Origin: Azospirillum sp. OGB3
GTDB taxonomy: Bacteria; Pseudomonadota; Alphaproteobacteria; Azospirillales; Azospirillaceae
DNA: 64,000 nt
Reading direction: 5' to 3'
Assembly: GCF_014192915.1 (NCBI RefSeq)
Contig: NZ_JACHYN010000004.1
Location: 372,001-436,000, forward strand
The notes under the pieces are model-generated. The model saw nothing but the letters and a program-made list of their open reading frames with translations. It was not told the DNA's origin and did not search any database. The position numbers and the translations under genes are program-made. Shown piece by piece: positions 32,081-41,770 of the stretch. Each line of letters begins with the position of its first letter. Within the stretch, counting starts at the first letter, position 1.

Positions 32081-32674
32081 ATGCCCATGTTGAGAACCGC
32101 GGCCCTTGCCGCCGTGTCCATCCTCACGCTCGCCGCCTGTTCGAGCGAGCCGGGCCTCGTGCCACCGATGGGCAGTTCCGGCGCTTCCGCGTCCCAGATG
32201 GGAAGCAGCGGGTCGGGCGCCTCCTCGACGCTGACGGTGGCGGACCAGTCCTTCCTGACCCAGGCAGCCTATGGCGGCTTCGGCGAGGTGGCGATGGGCA
32301 CGCTGGCCCAGCGGCAGGCGTCAAGCGCCACCGTGCGCGACCTCGGCCGGCGCATCGCCGCCGACCACACTCAGGCCAACCAGGAACTTGCGCGGCTTGC
32401 CCAGGCCAAGGGCGTCACACCGCCCACCGCCCCGGACCCCGGCCGGCAGGCGGTCGCCGACGCGTTGGCCTCGCTTCAGGGCACCGCGTTCGACCGGCAG
32501 TATCTGCAACAGCAGATCGCCGAGCACGAGGTATCGATCGCCTTGTTCAACACGCAGGCCCAGGGCGGCACCGACCCGGACGTCCGGGCCTTTGCCGCCA
32601 AATGGTTGCCCGGCCTGCAAATGCACGCGCGCGAGCTGCGCGCGCTCGGCAACCCGCTGGCGCAACTGCCGTAG
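32081..32674 (+). CDS. DUF4142 lipoprotein
   Basis: A 197-residue exported lipoprotein. The lipobox LTLAAC places the lipid-modified Cys at residue 20, followed by a Ser/Gly-rich linker and a helical ferritin-like DUF4142 domain (DQSFLTQAAYGGFGEVAMGTLAQ, RIAADHTQANQELARLAQAKG, YLQQQIAEHEVSIALFNTQA). The ATG at 32081 has GGGAGGT six bases upstream; a longer frame starting earlier would bury the signal. Family function is unknown, with proposed envelope stress roles. Confidence 0.88.
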   Translation: MPMLRTAALAAVSILTLAACSSEPGLVPPMGSSGASASQMGSSGSGASSTLTVADQSFLTQAAYGGFGEVAMGTLAQRQASSATVRDLGRRIAADHTQANQELARLAQAKGVTPPTAPDPGRQAVADALASLQGTAFDRQYLQQQIAEHEVSIALFNTQAQGGTDPDVRAFAAKWLPGLQMHARELRALGNPLAQLP

Positions 32675-32688
32675 CGGCGGGTTTCTGC

Positions 32689-32722
32689 GGTCAAGCCCGC
32701 GGAAGCGGCTGCGGGCTTGACC
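32689..32722. terminator. Strong bidirectional stem-loop between converging genes
   Basis: GGTCAAGCCCGC and its exact complement form a 12 bp stem around a 10-base loop. It lies between the DUF4142 stop (32674) and the chemoreceptor stop (32732), well placed to end both transcripts. Confidence 0.65.
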
Positions 32723-32731
32723 CGATCCGCC

Positions 32732-34726
32732 TCAGGCGACCGCCGGAAGAGGGTGCAGACCCGCGGTGAGGCGTTGGACGTCCGCCGCGAAGCGATCGGC
32801 GATGTCCGGCGTCAGCTCGAACCGGACATGCAGATCCTGCTCCTTGCCCCCCAGAACCGCGAAGGGGATGGAGACGGCGCAGCCGGGAATGGTCAGCACG
32901 CCACGGCTGCCCAGTTGCGTCCGGTCCAGGCCGCGGATGGTGGCACCGCCTTCCGACAGGTTGGTGAGCTGCCCCGTCAGTGATCCCACCGCTCCGGCGA
33001 TGGTGCAGGGCAGGTTGACCTCGAACCGCGGCGCGCGGCGGCGGTCGACCTCCGGCGTGGCGGTGCGGACGGCGCGGACCAGCATCTGGCGCAGATGGTC
33101 GATGCTTCCCGCCACGTCGGACGCGACCCGGCGCACCTCGTCGGCGCGGCTGCCGGTCACCGCCGCCTCCTCCGACACATGGGCGATGCGGGACGACACC
33201 TCCTGCGCGGCGGCGGCGGTCTGGCCGACGTTGCGCGAAATCTCGCTGGTCGCGGCACCCTGCTCGTCCATGGCGCTGGCGATGCTGCTGGCGACCCCGT
33301 CGATCTCGGTGATGGTCCGCCCGATGTCCTGCACCGCGTCGACGGCCCCGGCGGTCATGCTCTGCAGGTCGGTGATCTGGCGGGAAATCTCCTCGGCCGA
33401 CTTGGAGGTCTGGGTGGCGAGATTCTTCACCTCCTGGGCCACCACGGCGAAGCCCTTGCCGGCTTCCCCGGCGCGGGCCGCCTCGATGGTCGCGTTCAGC
33501 GCCAGCAGGTTGGTCTGGCTGGCGATGTCCTGGATGAAGGTGGCGACCTCCCCGATGTGGCCGATGGCCTCGGACAGGGAGAGCACCACGTCCTCGGTCT
33601 TGCGGCCGCTTTCCACGGCGCGGCGGGAAATCTGGCTGGCGAAGGTGACTTGCCCGGTGATCTCCGCAATGGAGGCGGTGAGCTGGTCGGTGGCCGCCGC
33701 CACGGCCTGGGCGTTGCCCAGCGCCTGTTCCGCCGCGGCCGCCACGCTCTGCGAATTGGCGGAGACGGTCTCGGCCGAACTGGCCATCGCCTGGGCGTTG
33801 CTGTCCATCGAGACGGAGCGTTCGGCGACGCGGTCCACGGCGGTGCGGGTTTCCTGCTCCACCGTGCGGGCCATGGATTCCAGGGCGGCGATCTTGGCGG
33901 CCTCGGCCTCGCGACGCTCGCGCTCCTGCGCCTCGCGCAGGCGCTGGTTGTCGATGCCCTTCTGCCGGAAGATTTCGACGGTCTTGGCCATGGCGCCGAT
34001 CTCGTCCTGGCGGTCCAGGCCGGGCACCGTCACGTCGTAATGCTCGTCGGCGAGTTGGAACATGGTGCCGCGAATCTGGTCCAGCGTGCGGAACTGGCGC
34101 CGGACCACCAGCAGCATCACCAGGGCCATGCCGACGGTAATGACCGCCGCCACCTGGACGATGTTGGGGACCACCTCCTCCAGCACGCCCAAGGCGACGC
34201 TCTTCTTCAGGCCGACGAACAGGACGCCGATGACCTCGCCGTTGCGGTCGATGATCGGGTCGTAGGCGGTGAAATAGGCGTCGCCAAGGATATCGGCCTC
34301 GCCGCGGAAGGGCTCCTTCGCGTCGATGACGGTGCTGTAGACCGGGCCGCGGGCCAGCTTGGTCCCGACCGCCCGGCTGCCGTCCGGGTTGTGGATGTTG
34401 GTCGCCACGCGGATGTCGTCGCGGAAGATGGTGGCCACGCCGCCGGTCACGCTGCGGACGGTGTCGACGATGTCGTTCGCGCCCTCCAGCTTGACATCGT
34501 CGATGTAGAGCGCCCCGTCCTTCAGCCGGTATTCGGACCCCTTCTGGTCGAGCAGCATCCGGAAGTTGGTGATGGCCTGCTCCCGCCGCTCCGCCGCGTC
34601 CTTGCCGATGCTGGCGGTGACCTTGACGATCGTCGCGTAGGTCAGCGCCCCGGACAGGGCAACCAGGCCGAGCGTGCACAGAATGGTCAGCTTGGTCGCA
34701 AGGCTGAATGTCCGGAAAGGATTCAT
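32732..34726 (-). CDS. Chemoreceptor with Cache sensor and C-terminal PilZ domain
   Basis: A 664-residue membrane chemoreceptor. TM1 ([22 protein letters not shown]) is near residues 9-30. The periplasmic Cache domain ([40 protein letters not shown]) is followed by TM2, HAMP, and a MCP signalling domain with [27 protein letters not shown]. The C-terminal PilZ domain has the c-di-GMP motifs RRAPR and NLSEGG. A receptor of this plan, Tlp1 of Azospirillum brasilense, tunes energy taxis through c-di-GMP; this may be that protein or a paralogue. The start MNPFRTFS has AAGGAG about 11 bases upstream. It is divergent from the globin chemoreceptor. Confidence 0.92.
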   Translation of the reverse strand: MNPFRTFSLATKLTILCTLGLVALSGALTYATIVKVTASIGKDAAERREQAITNFRMLLDQKGSEYRLKDGALYIDDVKLEGANDIVDTVRSVTGGVATIFRDDIRVATNIHNPDGSRAVGTKLARGPVYSTVIDAKEPFRGEADILGDAYFTAYDPIIDRNGEVIGVLFVGLKKSVALGVLEEVVPNIVQVAAVITVGMALVMLLVVRRQFRTLDQIRGTMFQLADEHYDVTVPGLDRQDEIGAMAKTVEIFRQKGIDNQRLREAQERERREAEAAKIAALESMARTVEQETRTAVDRVAERSVSMDSNAQAMASSAETVSANSQSVAAAAEQALGNAQAVAAATDQLTASIAEITGQVTFASQISRRAVESGRKTEDVVLSLSEAIGHIGEVATFIQDIASQTNLLALNATIEAARAGEAGKGFAVVAQEVKNLATQTSKSAEEISRQITDLQSMTAGAVDAVQDIGRTITEIDGVASSIASAMDEQGAATSEISRNVGQTAAAAQEVSSRIAHVSEEAAVTGSRADEVRRVASDVAGSIDHLRQMLVRAVRTATPEVDRRRAPRFEVNLPCTIAGAVGSLTGQLTNLSEGGATIRGLDRTQLGSRGVLTIPGCAVSIPFAVLGGKEQDLHVRFELTPDIADRFAADVQRLTAGLHPLPAVA

Positions 34727-35074
34727 CGGCCGAAAACTCCTTGAAAAACCATCGAATTGCCCCGGAGGCACCGGGAGGGCGGGGCATTGGTAACCTTTGC
34801 CGCGCATTTGTAACAAATAGTTTTATCAACCTCGGGACGCACCGGAACCATGCAATGTGAAGGTGTTGTTGCGGCACCGGATGCCCATTTTGGCAAAGCG
34901 ATTGTATTATCAGGCTTATTCACTGCGACCCCTTTTGGCAGTGCACAAACTAAACCATCTGTTAATCATGAGATGGGACAGCATGTCGCATGCGAATTCC
35001 TTTTCGCGATACCTTTGGTTTGGCGGAAATGCTATCGATTGGTGCTCGTTCATTACAGAATATAAACATTCCCA
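34727..35074. other. Divergent promoter region between two chemoreceptors
   Basis: A 348 bp AT-rich gap from which the Cache-PilZ receptor and the globin receptor diverge. I found no convincing sigma70 or flagellar sigma28 consensus by eye. No gene within it is credible. Confidence 0.4.
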
Positions 35075-37069
35075 ATGCCGGACTCCCTGCGCGCCCTGGA
35101 CGTCACCAAGACCGCCTACTTCGATTTGGGACCGGAGGCGGTCGGCAGCCTGCGGCAGGCATCGCCGATCATCGCCAGGGCCCTTCCGGGGATTCTGGAC
35201 CGCTTCTACGCCCGCATGTTGTCGCAGCCCGAGCTGGCCGCCCTGTTCACCAGCCCGGCGCAGGTCGAAGGGGCCAAGCGCGCCCAGATCGCCCACTGGA
35301 CCCGGCTGTTCGAGGGCCGGTTCGACGACAGCTACAAGGAATCGGTGCGCGCGGTCGGCATCGCCCATCATCGCATCGGGCTGAGCCCGAGCTGGTATGT
35401 TGGCGGCTACGCCTTCATCCTGGGCGAGATCATGGCCGCGCTGGCGCAGAGCATGGGCGGAACGCTGCTGACCGGCGGCCGTCTCGGCTCCATCGTGACC
35501 ATGCAGCGCGCCGTGGTGTCGGCGGTGCTGATGGACCTGGACGCCGCCCTGTCCGTCTACTGGGACCGCCTGATCGACGAGCGGCTCCAGGCGGTGGACG
35601 CGATGGTCGATTCCATCGACCACGAGGCCAACGACGTGGTGGACAGCGTCGCCAGCTACACCGCCGACCTGCGCCGCACGGTGGGTGACCTGGACAGTGT
35701 CTGCGCGGCGGTGAAGGACAGCATCGCCGGCACCTCCGCCGACACGGCGGAGGCGCTGGACGCGGCCCAGACCGTCGCCGCCGGTGCGGAGCAGCTCCAG
35801 GCCGCGGTCGGCAAGATATCGGTGCAGGTCAGCGGCGCGTCCCGGATCGCCGACGAGGCTGTGGAGAAGAGCGGCGAGGCCCGCCAGATCATGGCGCAGC
35901 TCAGCACCGCGGCGCAGGAGATCGGCGGAATCCTGAACATCATCCGCGCCATCGCCGGGCAGACCAACCTGCTGGCGCTGAACGCGACCATCGAGGCGGC
36001 GCGCGCCGGGGAAGCCGGCAAGGGCTTCGCCGTGGTGGCGACGGAGGTGAAGAACCTCGCCGGGCAGTCGGCCAAGGCGGCGGACGAGATCGCCGCCAAG
36101 GTCGGCGCCATCCAGGCGGTGGCGGAGCAGGCCATCACCGGCATGGACGGGGTGGCCACCACCATCACCACCATGCAGGAGATCAATTCGTCGATCGCCG
36201 CGGCGGTGGAGGAGCAGTCCTCCGCCTCGCGCGCGATCGCTCGCAACATCGGCGAGGTCGCCGGCATCTTCCGCGGCATCGCCAGCCGGATGACCGAGGT
36301 CGGCGGCGAGACCGAGCGCGCCACCACCGTGGCCTACACGGTCGGCGAGAGCGCCAACCGCATGCAGGAGGCGCTGGACACCCTGCCGTCCCTGCTGGCG
36401 CGGGCCATTCGCACCTCCTCCGATCTGGCGAACCGGCGCCACACGCGCCGCCGCCCGGTGCTGCTCGACGGCAGCGTGGACCAGACGCCGGCGCTGGTCC
36501 GCGACATCTCCGAATGCGGCTGCTACGCCGAGACGAAGGGTGCGGCGCCCACCGGGGGGCAGGTCACCGTGTCGCTTCCCGGCTACAAGCTGTCCCTGCG
36601 CGGATCGGTGGTGGCACGGCACGACAACCGCCTGCACATCCGCTTCGACGAGCGCAAGATCGGCCGCGAGGAGGTGGACCGCATGAGCCGCGACGGGGTA
36701 GGCGAACTGGTCCGGCTGGCCAAGCAGGACCATCTCGCCTTCGTCGAGAAGATCATGGAGGCGGTGGGCGGCCAGCGCACGCTTCTGCCGGCGGATCTGT
36801 CCACCCATCACTCCTGCCGGCTTGGCCGCTGGTACGACAGCGTGAACGACCCCCGGACGATGCGCCTGTCCACCTACAAGGGCATGGCCACCCCGCACCG
36901 GACCGTCCACGAGGCGGGCCGCGAGACTCTGCTCGCCCTCCAGGCCGGCAACCGCATGGAGGCCGAGCGCTACGCCGCCGAGATGAAGCGGGCGTCGGCG
37001 GAAGTGGTCCGTCTGCTCGACGAGATGGAGCGCGATTTCACCCGGACACTCGCCGAGGCCGCCGACTAG
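35075..37069 (+). CDS. Soluble globin-coupled chemoreceptor with PilZ and CZB domains
   Basis: A 664-residue soluble receptor with four modules. Residues about 10-165 are a protoglobin/HemAT-type globin with proximal haem His98 (or His99) in [20 protein letters not shown]. The MCP signalling domain covers about 190-440 with the tip [28 protein letters not shown] PilZ domain (about 450-535) has RRHTRR and DISECGC, the c-di-GMP motif layout. The C-terminal CZB zinc-binding domain (about 545-660) has [15 protein letters not shown] and PHRTVHEAG, giving the 3-His/1-Cys site. There is no membrane segment. It should combine O2 (haem), c-di-GMP and zinc or thiol-redox inputs to steer CheA. It is divergent from the Cache-PilZ receptor. 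Confidence 0.93.
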   Translation: MPDSLRALDVTKTAYFDLGPEAVGSLRQASPIIARALPGILDRFYARMLSQPELAALFTSPAQVEGAKRAQIAHWTRLFEGRFDDSYKESVRAVGIAHHRIGLSPSWYVGGYAFILGEIMAALAQSMGGTLLTGGRLGSIVTMQRAVVSAVLMDLDAALSVYWDRLIDERLQAVDAMVDSIDHEANDVVDSVASYTADLRRTVGDLDSVCAAVKDSIAGTSADTAEALDAAQTVAAGAEQLQAAVGKISVQVSGASRIADEAVEKSGEARQIMAQLSTAAQEIGGILNIIRAIAGQTNLLALNATIEAARAGEAGKGFAVVATEVKNLAGQSAKAADEIAAKVGAIQAVAEQAITGMDGVATTITTMQEINSSIAAAVEEQSSASRAIARNIGEVAGIFRGIASRMTEVGGETERATTVAYTVGESANRMQEALDTLPSLLARAIRTSSDLANRRHTRRRPVLLDGSVDQTPALVRDISECGCYAETKGAAPTGGQVTVSLPGYKLSLRGSVVARHDNRLHIRFDERKIGREEVDRMSRDGVGELVRLAKQDHLAFVEKIMEAVGGQRTLLPADLSTHHSCRLGRWYDSVNDPRTMRLSTYKGMATPHRTVHEAGRETLLALQAGNRMEAERYAAEMKRASAEVVRLLDEMERDFTRTLAEAAD

Positions 37070-37102
37070 CCGATCCCTTGGACAGGGCGGTCCCGCCGGT
37101 CA

Positions 37103-38203
37103 TCAGCGCCCGGCGGTGTCCGGTGGGGCTTCCGGCGCGCTGTTTTCCGGCGGCGACTCGTCCAGGGTGGACAGGCGGGCGGCGAGTCCGTCCGGCTCCT
37201 TGCCGGCGGTCTCATTAGGGGCCGCGGTCCCGGACGCCGTGCCCGTTTTGGCGTCGTCCCCGGTGTTCAGGATGACCGGCAGACCGTCCCGTCCGCCGAT
37301 GATGATGGTCTTGGCGTTCGACGAGGTGGCGAAGGCCCGCGTCGCCTCGATGCCGCGCAGGCGCAGATACTCCGGCGTGATGTTGCGGGCGACGATATCC
37401 TGGAAATCGCGCACGCCCTCCGCCTCGATCCGCTTGCGGTCGCGTTCCTTGGCCTCGCGGGCGATGCGGAAGTCGTATTCCTCCATGATCTGCTGCTGCT
37501 CGATCTTGCGGTCGATGGCCTGGCGGACCAGCGGCGGGAAACTGACCCCGGCCACCAGCACATCCTCCACCCGGATCATCACGGAGGCATAATCGTCGGC
37601 GATCGCGCCGGGGGGCAGCTTCAGCGCCTGGAGATCGGTCGGCGGCGCCGGGAACTGGTGGCGTGCCTCGGTCAGCAGGAAGCCTTGGATGTCCGCCCGG
37701 TTGATCGAGTAGAAATTCTCCGGATTGTGCTTCGACACGAATTCGTAGACGAGGCTGGCGATCTCCGGATGCACCAGCTTTTCCGCGTAATCGTCCCCGG
37801 CCAACTTGTGAAGCAAGCCCGCGGCGGGCGGGTTGACGCGGTAGCGCAGAGCCACGGTCACCGTCATCGACATGCCGTTGGCCGCCACCGCCTCGTAGGT
37901 GCGGGTGTCGGTGCGCAGGCGCACGTCGTACATCGTCACCCGGTCCCACGGGAAGATCAGGTGGGTGCCCTCGCTGTAGACCCGGTCGGTGACCGTGCCG
38001 CCGAAGAAGCGCAACCACAGCACGCCGACATGGCCGGAGGGCACCTCGACGAAGACGGCGGGGGCGATGGCGAGGAAACCGAGGATGAGGGTGAGCGTCA
38101 CCGCATAAATCGACACGCTGCGCCGCTTCAGCCAAAGGCCGGCGCGCTGCGGCAACGGCGCGCGGGCGACGCCCTCGCCGGCGGACGGGTCCAGGGTGGT
38201 CAT
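37103..38203 (-). CDS. SPFH/Band 7 (prohibitin-like) membrane protein
   Basis: A 366-residue SPFH-domain protein. One transmembrane helix (VSIYAVTLTLILGFLAIAPAVF, about residues 29-50) anchors a Band 7 domain (VEVPSGHVGVLWLRFFGGTVTDRVYSEGTHLIFPWDRVTMYDVRLRT), a helical coiled-coil segment rich in Glu/Arg/Lys (REAKERDRKRIEAEGVRDFQ) and an acidic, Pro/Glu-rich tail. Such proteins assemble into membrane-associated rings and scaffold proteases or lipid microdomains. Its start overlaps the stop of a 65-residue membrane protein by 4 bp (ATGA), implying coupled translation and joint function. No HflK/HflC partner is seen. Confidence 0.87.
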   Translation of the reverse strand: MTTLDPSAGEGVARAPLPQRAGLWLKRRSVSIYAVTLTLILGFLAIAPAVFVEVPSGHVGVLWLRFFGGTVTDRVYSEGTHLIFPWDRVTMYDVRLRTDTRTYEAVAANGMSMTVTVALRYRVNPPAAGLLHKLAGDDYAEKLVHPEIASLVYEFVSKHNPENFYSINRADIQGFLLTEARHQFPAPPTDLQALKLPPGAIADDYASVMIRVEDVLVAGVSFPPLVRQAIDRKIEQQQIMEEYDFRIAREAKERDRKRIEAEGVRDFQDIVARNITPEYLRLRGIEATRAFATSSNAKTIIIGGRDGLPVILNTGDDAKTGTASGTAAPNETAGKEPDGLAARLSTLDESPPENSAPEAPPDTAGR

Positions 38204-38397
38204 CGCGGTCTCGTCGTCAGCATCTTCTCGCGTTCCCGCGTGCTGGGTCGCCCCACCGCCTGGATCACGAAATTCACCGGCGGAGTCAGGAAGAGGGCCA
38301 GCAGGAAATGGCCGATGAAGCCGATCGTGGTGTTGCGGCCCATGACGGCGCACACCAGACAGGCGAGAAGATAGAGCATGACGAGAACGAGGGGCAT
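38200..38397 (-). CDS. Small two-helix membrane protein coupled to the SPFH gene
   Basis: A 65-residue protein with two hydrophobic helices (LVLVMLYLLACLVCAVMG and TIGFIGHFLLALFLTPPVNFVI) and a basic tail. Its stop overlaps the SPFH start codon. Stoichiometric translation suggests an SPFH-complex subunit. No named family is recognised. Confidence 0.78.
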   Translation of the reverse strand: MPLVLVMLYLLACLVCAVMGRNTTIGFIGHFLLALFLTPPVNFVIQAVGRPSTREREKMLTTRPR

Positions 38398-38516
38398 GCG
38401 CGTCCGGCTTTGGAATGGGAGCAGGGCGGAGGGGTGACGGCGGCCGGAGGGGGCGGGGATGCGCGGAAGCGTCCCCGCCCGTCCTCCCGGTCCGCGGCGG
38501 CGTCCGGGTGCGGCGG

Positions 38517-39164
38517 TCAGGCCGCGGCCGGGGCCGCCTCTGGCGTCGCACCCTTGCGGCGGCGGGCCTCCTCGAACTTCTCGCGGAAATAGGTCTTCAC
38601 CTTTTCCGGCTGGAAGGTCAGGAAGGTGCCGCCCGAGGCGAAGTGCTGCTGGAAGACCTTGCCCAGCGCGTAGGTGAAGGCGCTGTTGAAGGCCGGCTGG
38701 GTGGCCAGCCGCGTCACCGTGCCGATCACCGGCACCGAGCGCAGAGCCATGTTGAACGCCATGGAGCCGAGCAGGCTGCCGCCCAGGGCGGTCGGGGCGA
38801 CCGTGGCGAACAGCGTGCCGACCGCGGAGCGGCCGATGTCGCCGCGGAAGTCGACGCCGTGCAGTTCCGACAACTCCTTGAGCAGGCGGAACTGGACGAC
38901 GGCGAGCGCCGCGGTGTCCACGAAGTTCAGCGGGATGACGCCCGCCGCGGCGGACAGCAGCACATGCTTGCGGATGATCTCCGCCGCCTGCGCCTCGGTG
39001 GCGACCGGAGCGGCCGGGGTGGCGTCATGGGCGGCTTCGGACGCGCTGGTGCTGTTGGGGGCGGTTTCGGGGGCGGGCGTCACGGCCTCCGGAGCCGGGG
39101 TGGGGGCCGGTGCGGCCGTTTCCGGCTTCGCCTTGCCGCCCGGGGTTTCCTTCTCACTGACCAT
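38517..39164 (-). CDS. DUF697 domain-containing protein
   Basis: A 215-residue protein. The first 60 residues are low-complexity (Pro/Ala/Thr/Glu), followed by a hydrophobic DUF697-type domain (IIRKHVLLSAAAGVIPLNFVDTAALAVVQFRLLKELSELHGVDF) and a second hydrophobic part (TALGGSLLGSMAFNMALRSVPVIGTVTRLATQPAFNSAFTYALGKVF). It is probably membrane-associated with an amphipathic C-terminus. The ATG at 39164 is chosen; upstream frame is out of character. It lies 119 bp upstream of the small membrane protein and SPFH genes. Function unknown. Confidence 0.8.
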   Translation of the reverse strand: MVSEKETPGGKAKPETAAPAPTPAPEAVTPAPETAPNSTSASEAAHDATPAAPVATEAQAAEIIRKHVLLSAAAGVIPLNFVDTAALAVVQFRLLKELSELHGVDFRGDIGRSAVGTLFATVAPTALGGSLLGSMAFNMALRSVPVIGTVTRLATQPAFNSAFTYALGKVFQQHFASGGTFLTFQPEKVKTYFREKFEEARRRKGATPEAAPAAA

Positions 39165-39365
39165 GCTGTGGTGCTCCAAAAAGGGACGTTGTCGAGAGAA
39201 AATCACCAATGAACGCCGCGCACCGGATGGCCCGCGGCGACAGTCGGCCCCGAAGGGACGGCCCGCTCCGAAAACGCCGCCGGGGTTGCCGGCGGCACCG
39301 TCATATGGGCTAACGAATACGGTTGTTGTCGTCAAAGGATTTGCCATCAAAAAGACTGCCAACGA

Positions 39366-40118
39366 TCAATGGGTGTTTCGCAAATTCGTCTCAATCAGAG
39401 ATTGGACAATCCTGGCGCGCTGCCTGTGCAGGAAAAAATGGCCGCCGGCAAGCGTGCGCAATGTGAAGCCCGCCCCGGCCAGCCGTTCCCACCCGGCGAC
39501 CTCCTCCACCGTGGCCTCGGTGTCCTCCGCCCCGGCGAAGGCCAGAATCGGCACGGGAAGCGGCGGTGGATCAGGTTCGAGGAAGGCGTCGGACATGGCG
39601 AAGTCGGCCCGCAGCATGGGAAGCATCAGCTCCATCAGGTCGTCGCAAGCCAGCACCTCGGGCGGCGTGCCGCCCAGCGTGGCAAGGCGGGCGCGGAAGG
39701 CCGCGTCGTCCAGGCCGTGGACGGGTGGACGCCGCGACGGGAGGTGCGGCGCCCGGCGCCCCGACACGACAAGCAGGGCGGGCGAGCGACCCCGCGCCAC
39801 CAGTGCGTGGGCCGTGGCGTAGGCCAGCGCCGCGCCCAGCGAATGGCCGAACAGGAGCAGCGGTCGGCCCCTCAGCGGCTCCAGCGCGGCCAGGAGGGCC
39901 GGCAGGGCGTCCTCGACCCGATGCAGCGGCGGCTCGCCGATGCGGCTCTCCCGCCCAGGCAGGCGCACCGCCAGCAGTTCGGTGTCCGGCCCGACGTCCA
40001 ACGCCCAGTCGCGGAAGACGGCGGCGCCGGCCCCGGCGTAAGGGAAGCAGACCAGGGTACGGCGCGGCGCCGACACCGGCCGGACGCCGTGCAGCCAGGG
40101 GGACAGGGACAGGGCCAT
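39366..40118 (-). CDS. Type II thioesterase of the NRPS operon
   Basis: A 250-residue external (type II) thioesterase. FPYAGAGAAVFRDWA and LPGRESRIGEPP are the typical N-terminal segments, the nucleophile is Ser93 in FGHSLGAALAY, and the catalytic His is in LAGGHFFLHRQ near the C-terminus. In NRPS systems these enzymes clear misloaded acyl groups from carrier domains rather than releasing the final product. That fits here because the synthetase ends in a reductase domain. The ATG overlaps the upstream exporter stop (TGATG). It is the last gene of the operon. Confidence 0.93.
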   Translation of the reverse strand: MALSLSPWLHGVRPVSAPRRTLVCFPYAGAGAAVFRDWALDVGPDTELLAVRLPGRESRIGEPPLHRVEDALPALLAALEPLRGRPLLLFGHSLGAALAYATAHALVARGRSPALLVVSGRRAPHLPSRRPPVHGLDDAAFRARLATLGGTPPEVLACDDLMELMLPMLRADFAMSDAFLEPDPPPLPVPILAFAGAEDTEATVEEVAGWERLAGAGFTLRTLAGGHFFLHRQRARIVQSLIETNLRNTH

Positions 40119-41770
40119 CACGCCGTCTCCAGCGCGAACAGGTGATGGTGGCCGTGCCCTTTCTCGATGCGGCCCTCGTTCATGTGGTAGACGCGGTCGG
40201 CGAGGCCGAACCAGCGCTCGTCGTGGGTCACGCAGATGACGATCTTGCCCAACGCCTTCAGTTCGGGCAGCAGCTCCTCGTAGAAGACGCGGCGGAAATG
40301 CGGGTCCTGGTCGGCGGCCCATTCGTCCAGCACGATGACCGGCTTGTCCTCCAACTGCGCGACCACCAGGGCGAGCCGCTTGCGCTGGCCGGTGGACAGG
40401 GCGACGGTGCTGAAGCCGCCGTCCGCGACCGCCACCTTGTCCTGCATCTCCAGCCGCTCCAGCAGGGCGTGGATGCGCGCCGGGTCCGGGTTGGTGACGC
40501 CGTAGAGGCGGCGCGACAGGTGGTAGTCGGAGAAGATGGCCGAGATCGTATCGCGGTGGCTCTGCATCCGCTCCGCCGGCACCGGCTCCCCGTCGGCGAG
40601 GAGTTGACCGCCGCTCAACGGCATCAGCCCGGTCAGCAGGCGCAGCATGGTGGATTTGCCGGAGCCGTTGCCGCCGGTGACGAAGGTGATTTCGCCCGCC
40701 CGGAATTCCGCCGACAGCGGCCCGACCGCGAAGACCGGCGCGCCCTCGCCGTCGTGATAGGCGAAGCTGGCATCCTTCAGCGCGACGCTGCTTGGCGGGC
40801 CGGGCAGGCAATCGGCCCCCTCGTCCGGGACGCCGCCGGCGGCGGCGCGCAGCCGCTCCTCCATCGCCTCGATGTTGGACAGGGCCATCTCGGTCTGGGC
40901 GACCAGCGGTGTGACGAAGGAGACGGTGCTGACCGGCCCGACGATGAACAGCGCCGCTGTGGTTGCCGCCACCACCACCGCGTGATAGCCGGTGGTGAAC
41001 AGCGGCACGACGAAGACCATCATGCCGATCAGCGTGTAGAACATCGCCTCGACCAGCGCGAAGTTGCGGCCCCACTGCTCCTTCATGTCCACATTCACCG
41101 CCCGCGCCCGGGACGAGGCGTCGGCGAGGTCGCGGATCAGCCCGTCGCCGCGGCGGCGGTTCATCCGCACCTCCTTGAAGCCGCGCAGCAGGTCGGTCAG
41201 CCCGTCGAAGACGCGCGATTCCGCCGCCGCCGCCTCCACCATGCTGCGGCGCAGGCGCTGCACCCGCGCGACCTTCACCGCCACGGCGATCCCGGCGAAG
41301 GCGAAGGCCATCACGCAGGCCAGCGGCGACAGCCAGGCCAGATAGACCGCCAGGAAGACCAGCATCACCGCCTGCTGCCCGCCGATCGCCAGAAGCGGCA
41401 GGGTCTGGGCCAGCGTCTGGGTGTCCTGGGTCAGCACGCCGTGCAGCGACGCCCGCCCGATGCGGTCCACGGTCACCAAGTCGGCGCGGCGCACCAGATC
41501 GAACAGGCGCAGGCGGATCTTGTGGATCAGCCGTTCGGCGTCCTGGGACGCGGTGACCAGCGCGTAATTGTGGGTCACCCCGAACAGCGTCACCGTGACC
41601 GCGTACATCACCAGAAGCCGCGGGCTGACGATGCCCTTGGCGGCGTCCTTGGCGGCGGCGTCGACCAGCCACAGCAGCGCCGCGGTCGCGATCGCCGACA
41701 GGACGTTCATCAGGGCGAGCGTGCGCAGATTCTCCGGAAGCTCGCGCAGGACGATGGCGGCCAGCCTCAT
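40118..41770 (-). CDS. Cyclic-peptide-type ABC exporter, second half-transporter
   Basis: A 550-residue half-transporter of the SyrD/PvdE-like peptide-export family: six membrane helices (about 1-310) then an ATPase. Walker A is GGNGSGKST, the signature is LSTGQRKR, and Walker B plus D-loop read VIVLDEWAADQDPHF, the hallmark of this family. The H-loop is VTHDERWF. It overlaps the preceding exporter gene in an ATGA, so the two subunits are made together and most likely form a heterodimer in the inner membrane exporting the NRPS product. Confidence 0.93.
   Translation of the reverse strand: MRLAAIVLRELPENLRTLALMNVLSAIATAALLWLVDAAAKDAAKGIVSPRLLVMYAVTVTLFGVTHNYALVTASQDAERLIHKIRLRLFDLVRRADLVTVDRIGRASLHGVLTQDTQTLAQTLPLLAIGGQQAVMLVFLAVYLAWLSPLACVMAFAFAGIAVAVKVARVQRLRRSMVEAAAAESRVFDGLTDLLRGFKEVRMNRRRGDGLIRDLADASSRARAVNVDMKEQWGRNFALVEAMFYTLIGMMVFVVPLFTTGYHAVVVAATTAALFIVGPVSTVSFVTPLVAQTEMALSNIEAMEERLRAAAGGVPDEGADCLPGPPSSVALKDASFAYHDGEGAPVFAVGPLSAEFRAGEITFVTGGNGSGKSTMLRLLTGLMPLSGGQLLADGEPVPAERMQSHRDTISAIFSDYHLSRRLYGVTNPDPARIHALLERLEMQDKVAVADGGFSTVALSTGQRKRLALVVAQLEDKPVIVLDEWAADQDPHFRRVFYEELLPELKALGKIVICVTHDERWFGLADRVYHMNEGRIEKGHGHHHLFALETA

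Noticed and set aside
34850..35065. Possible 71-residue gene between the divergent chemoreceptors
   Set aside because: No ribosome-binding site and no family-like sequence; the gap is better read as a promoter region.
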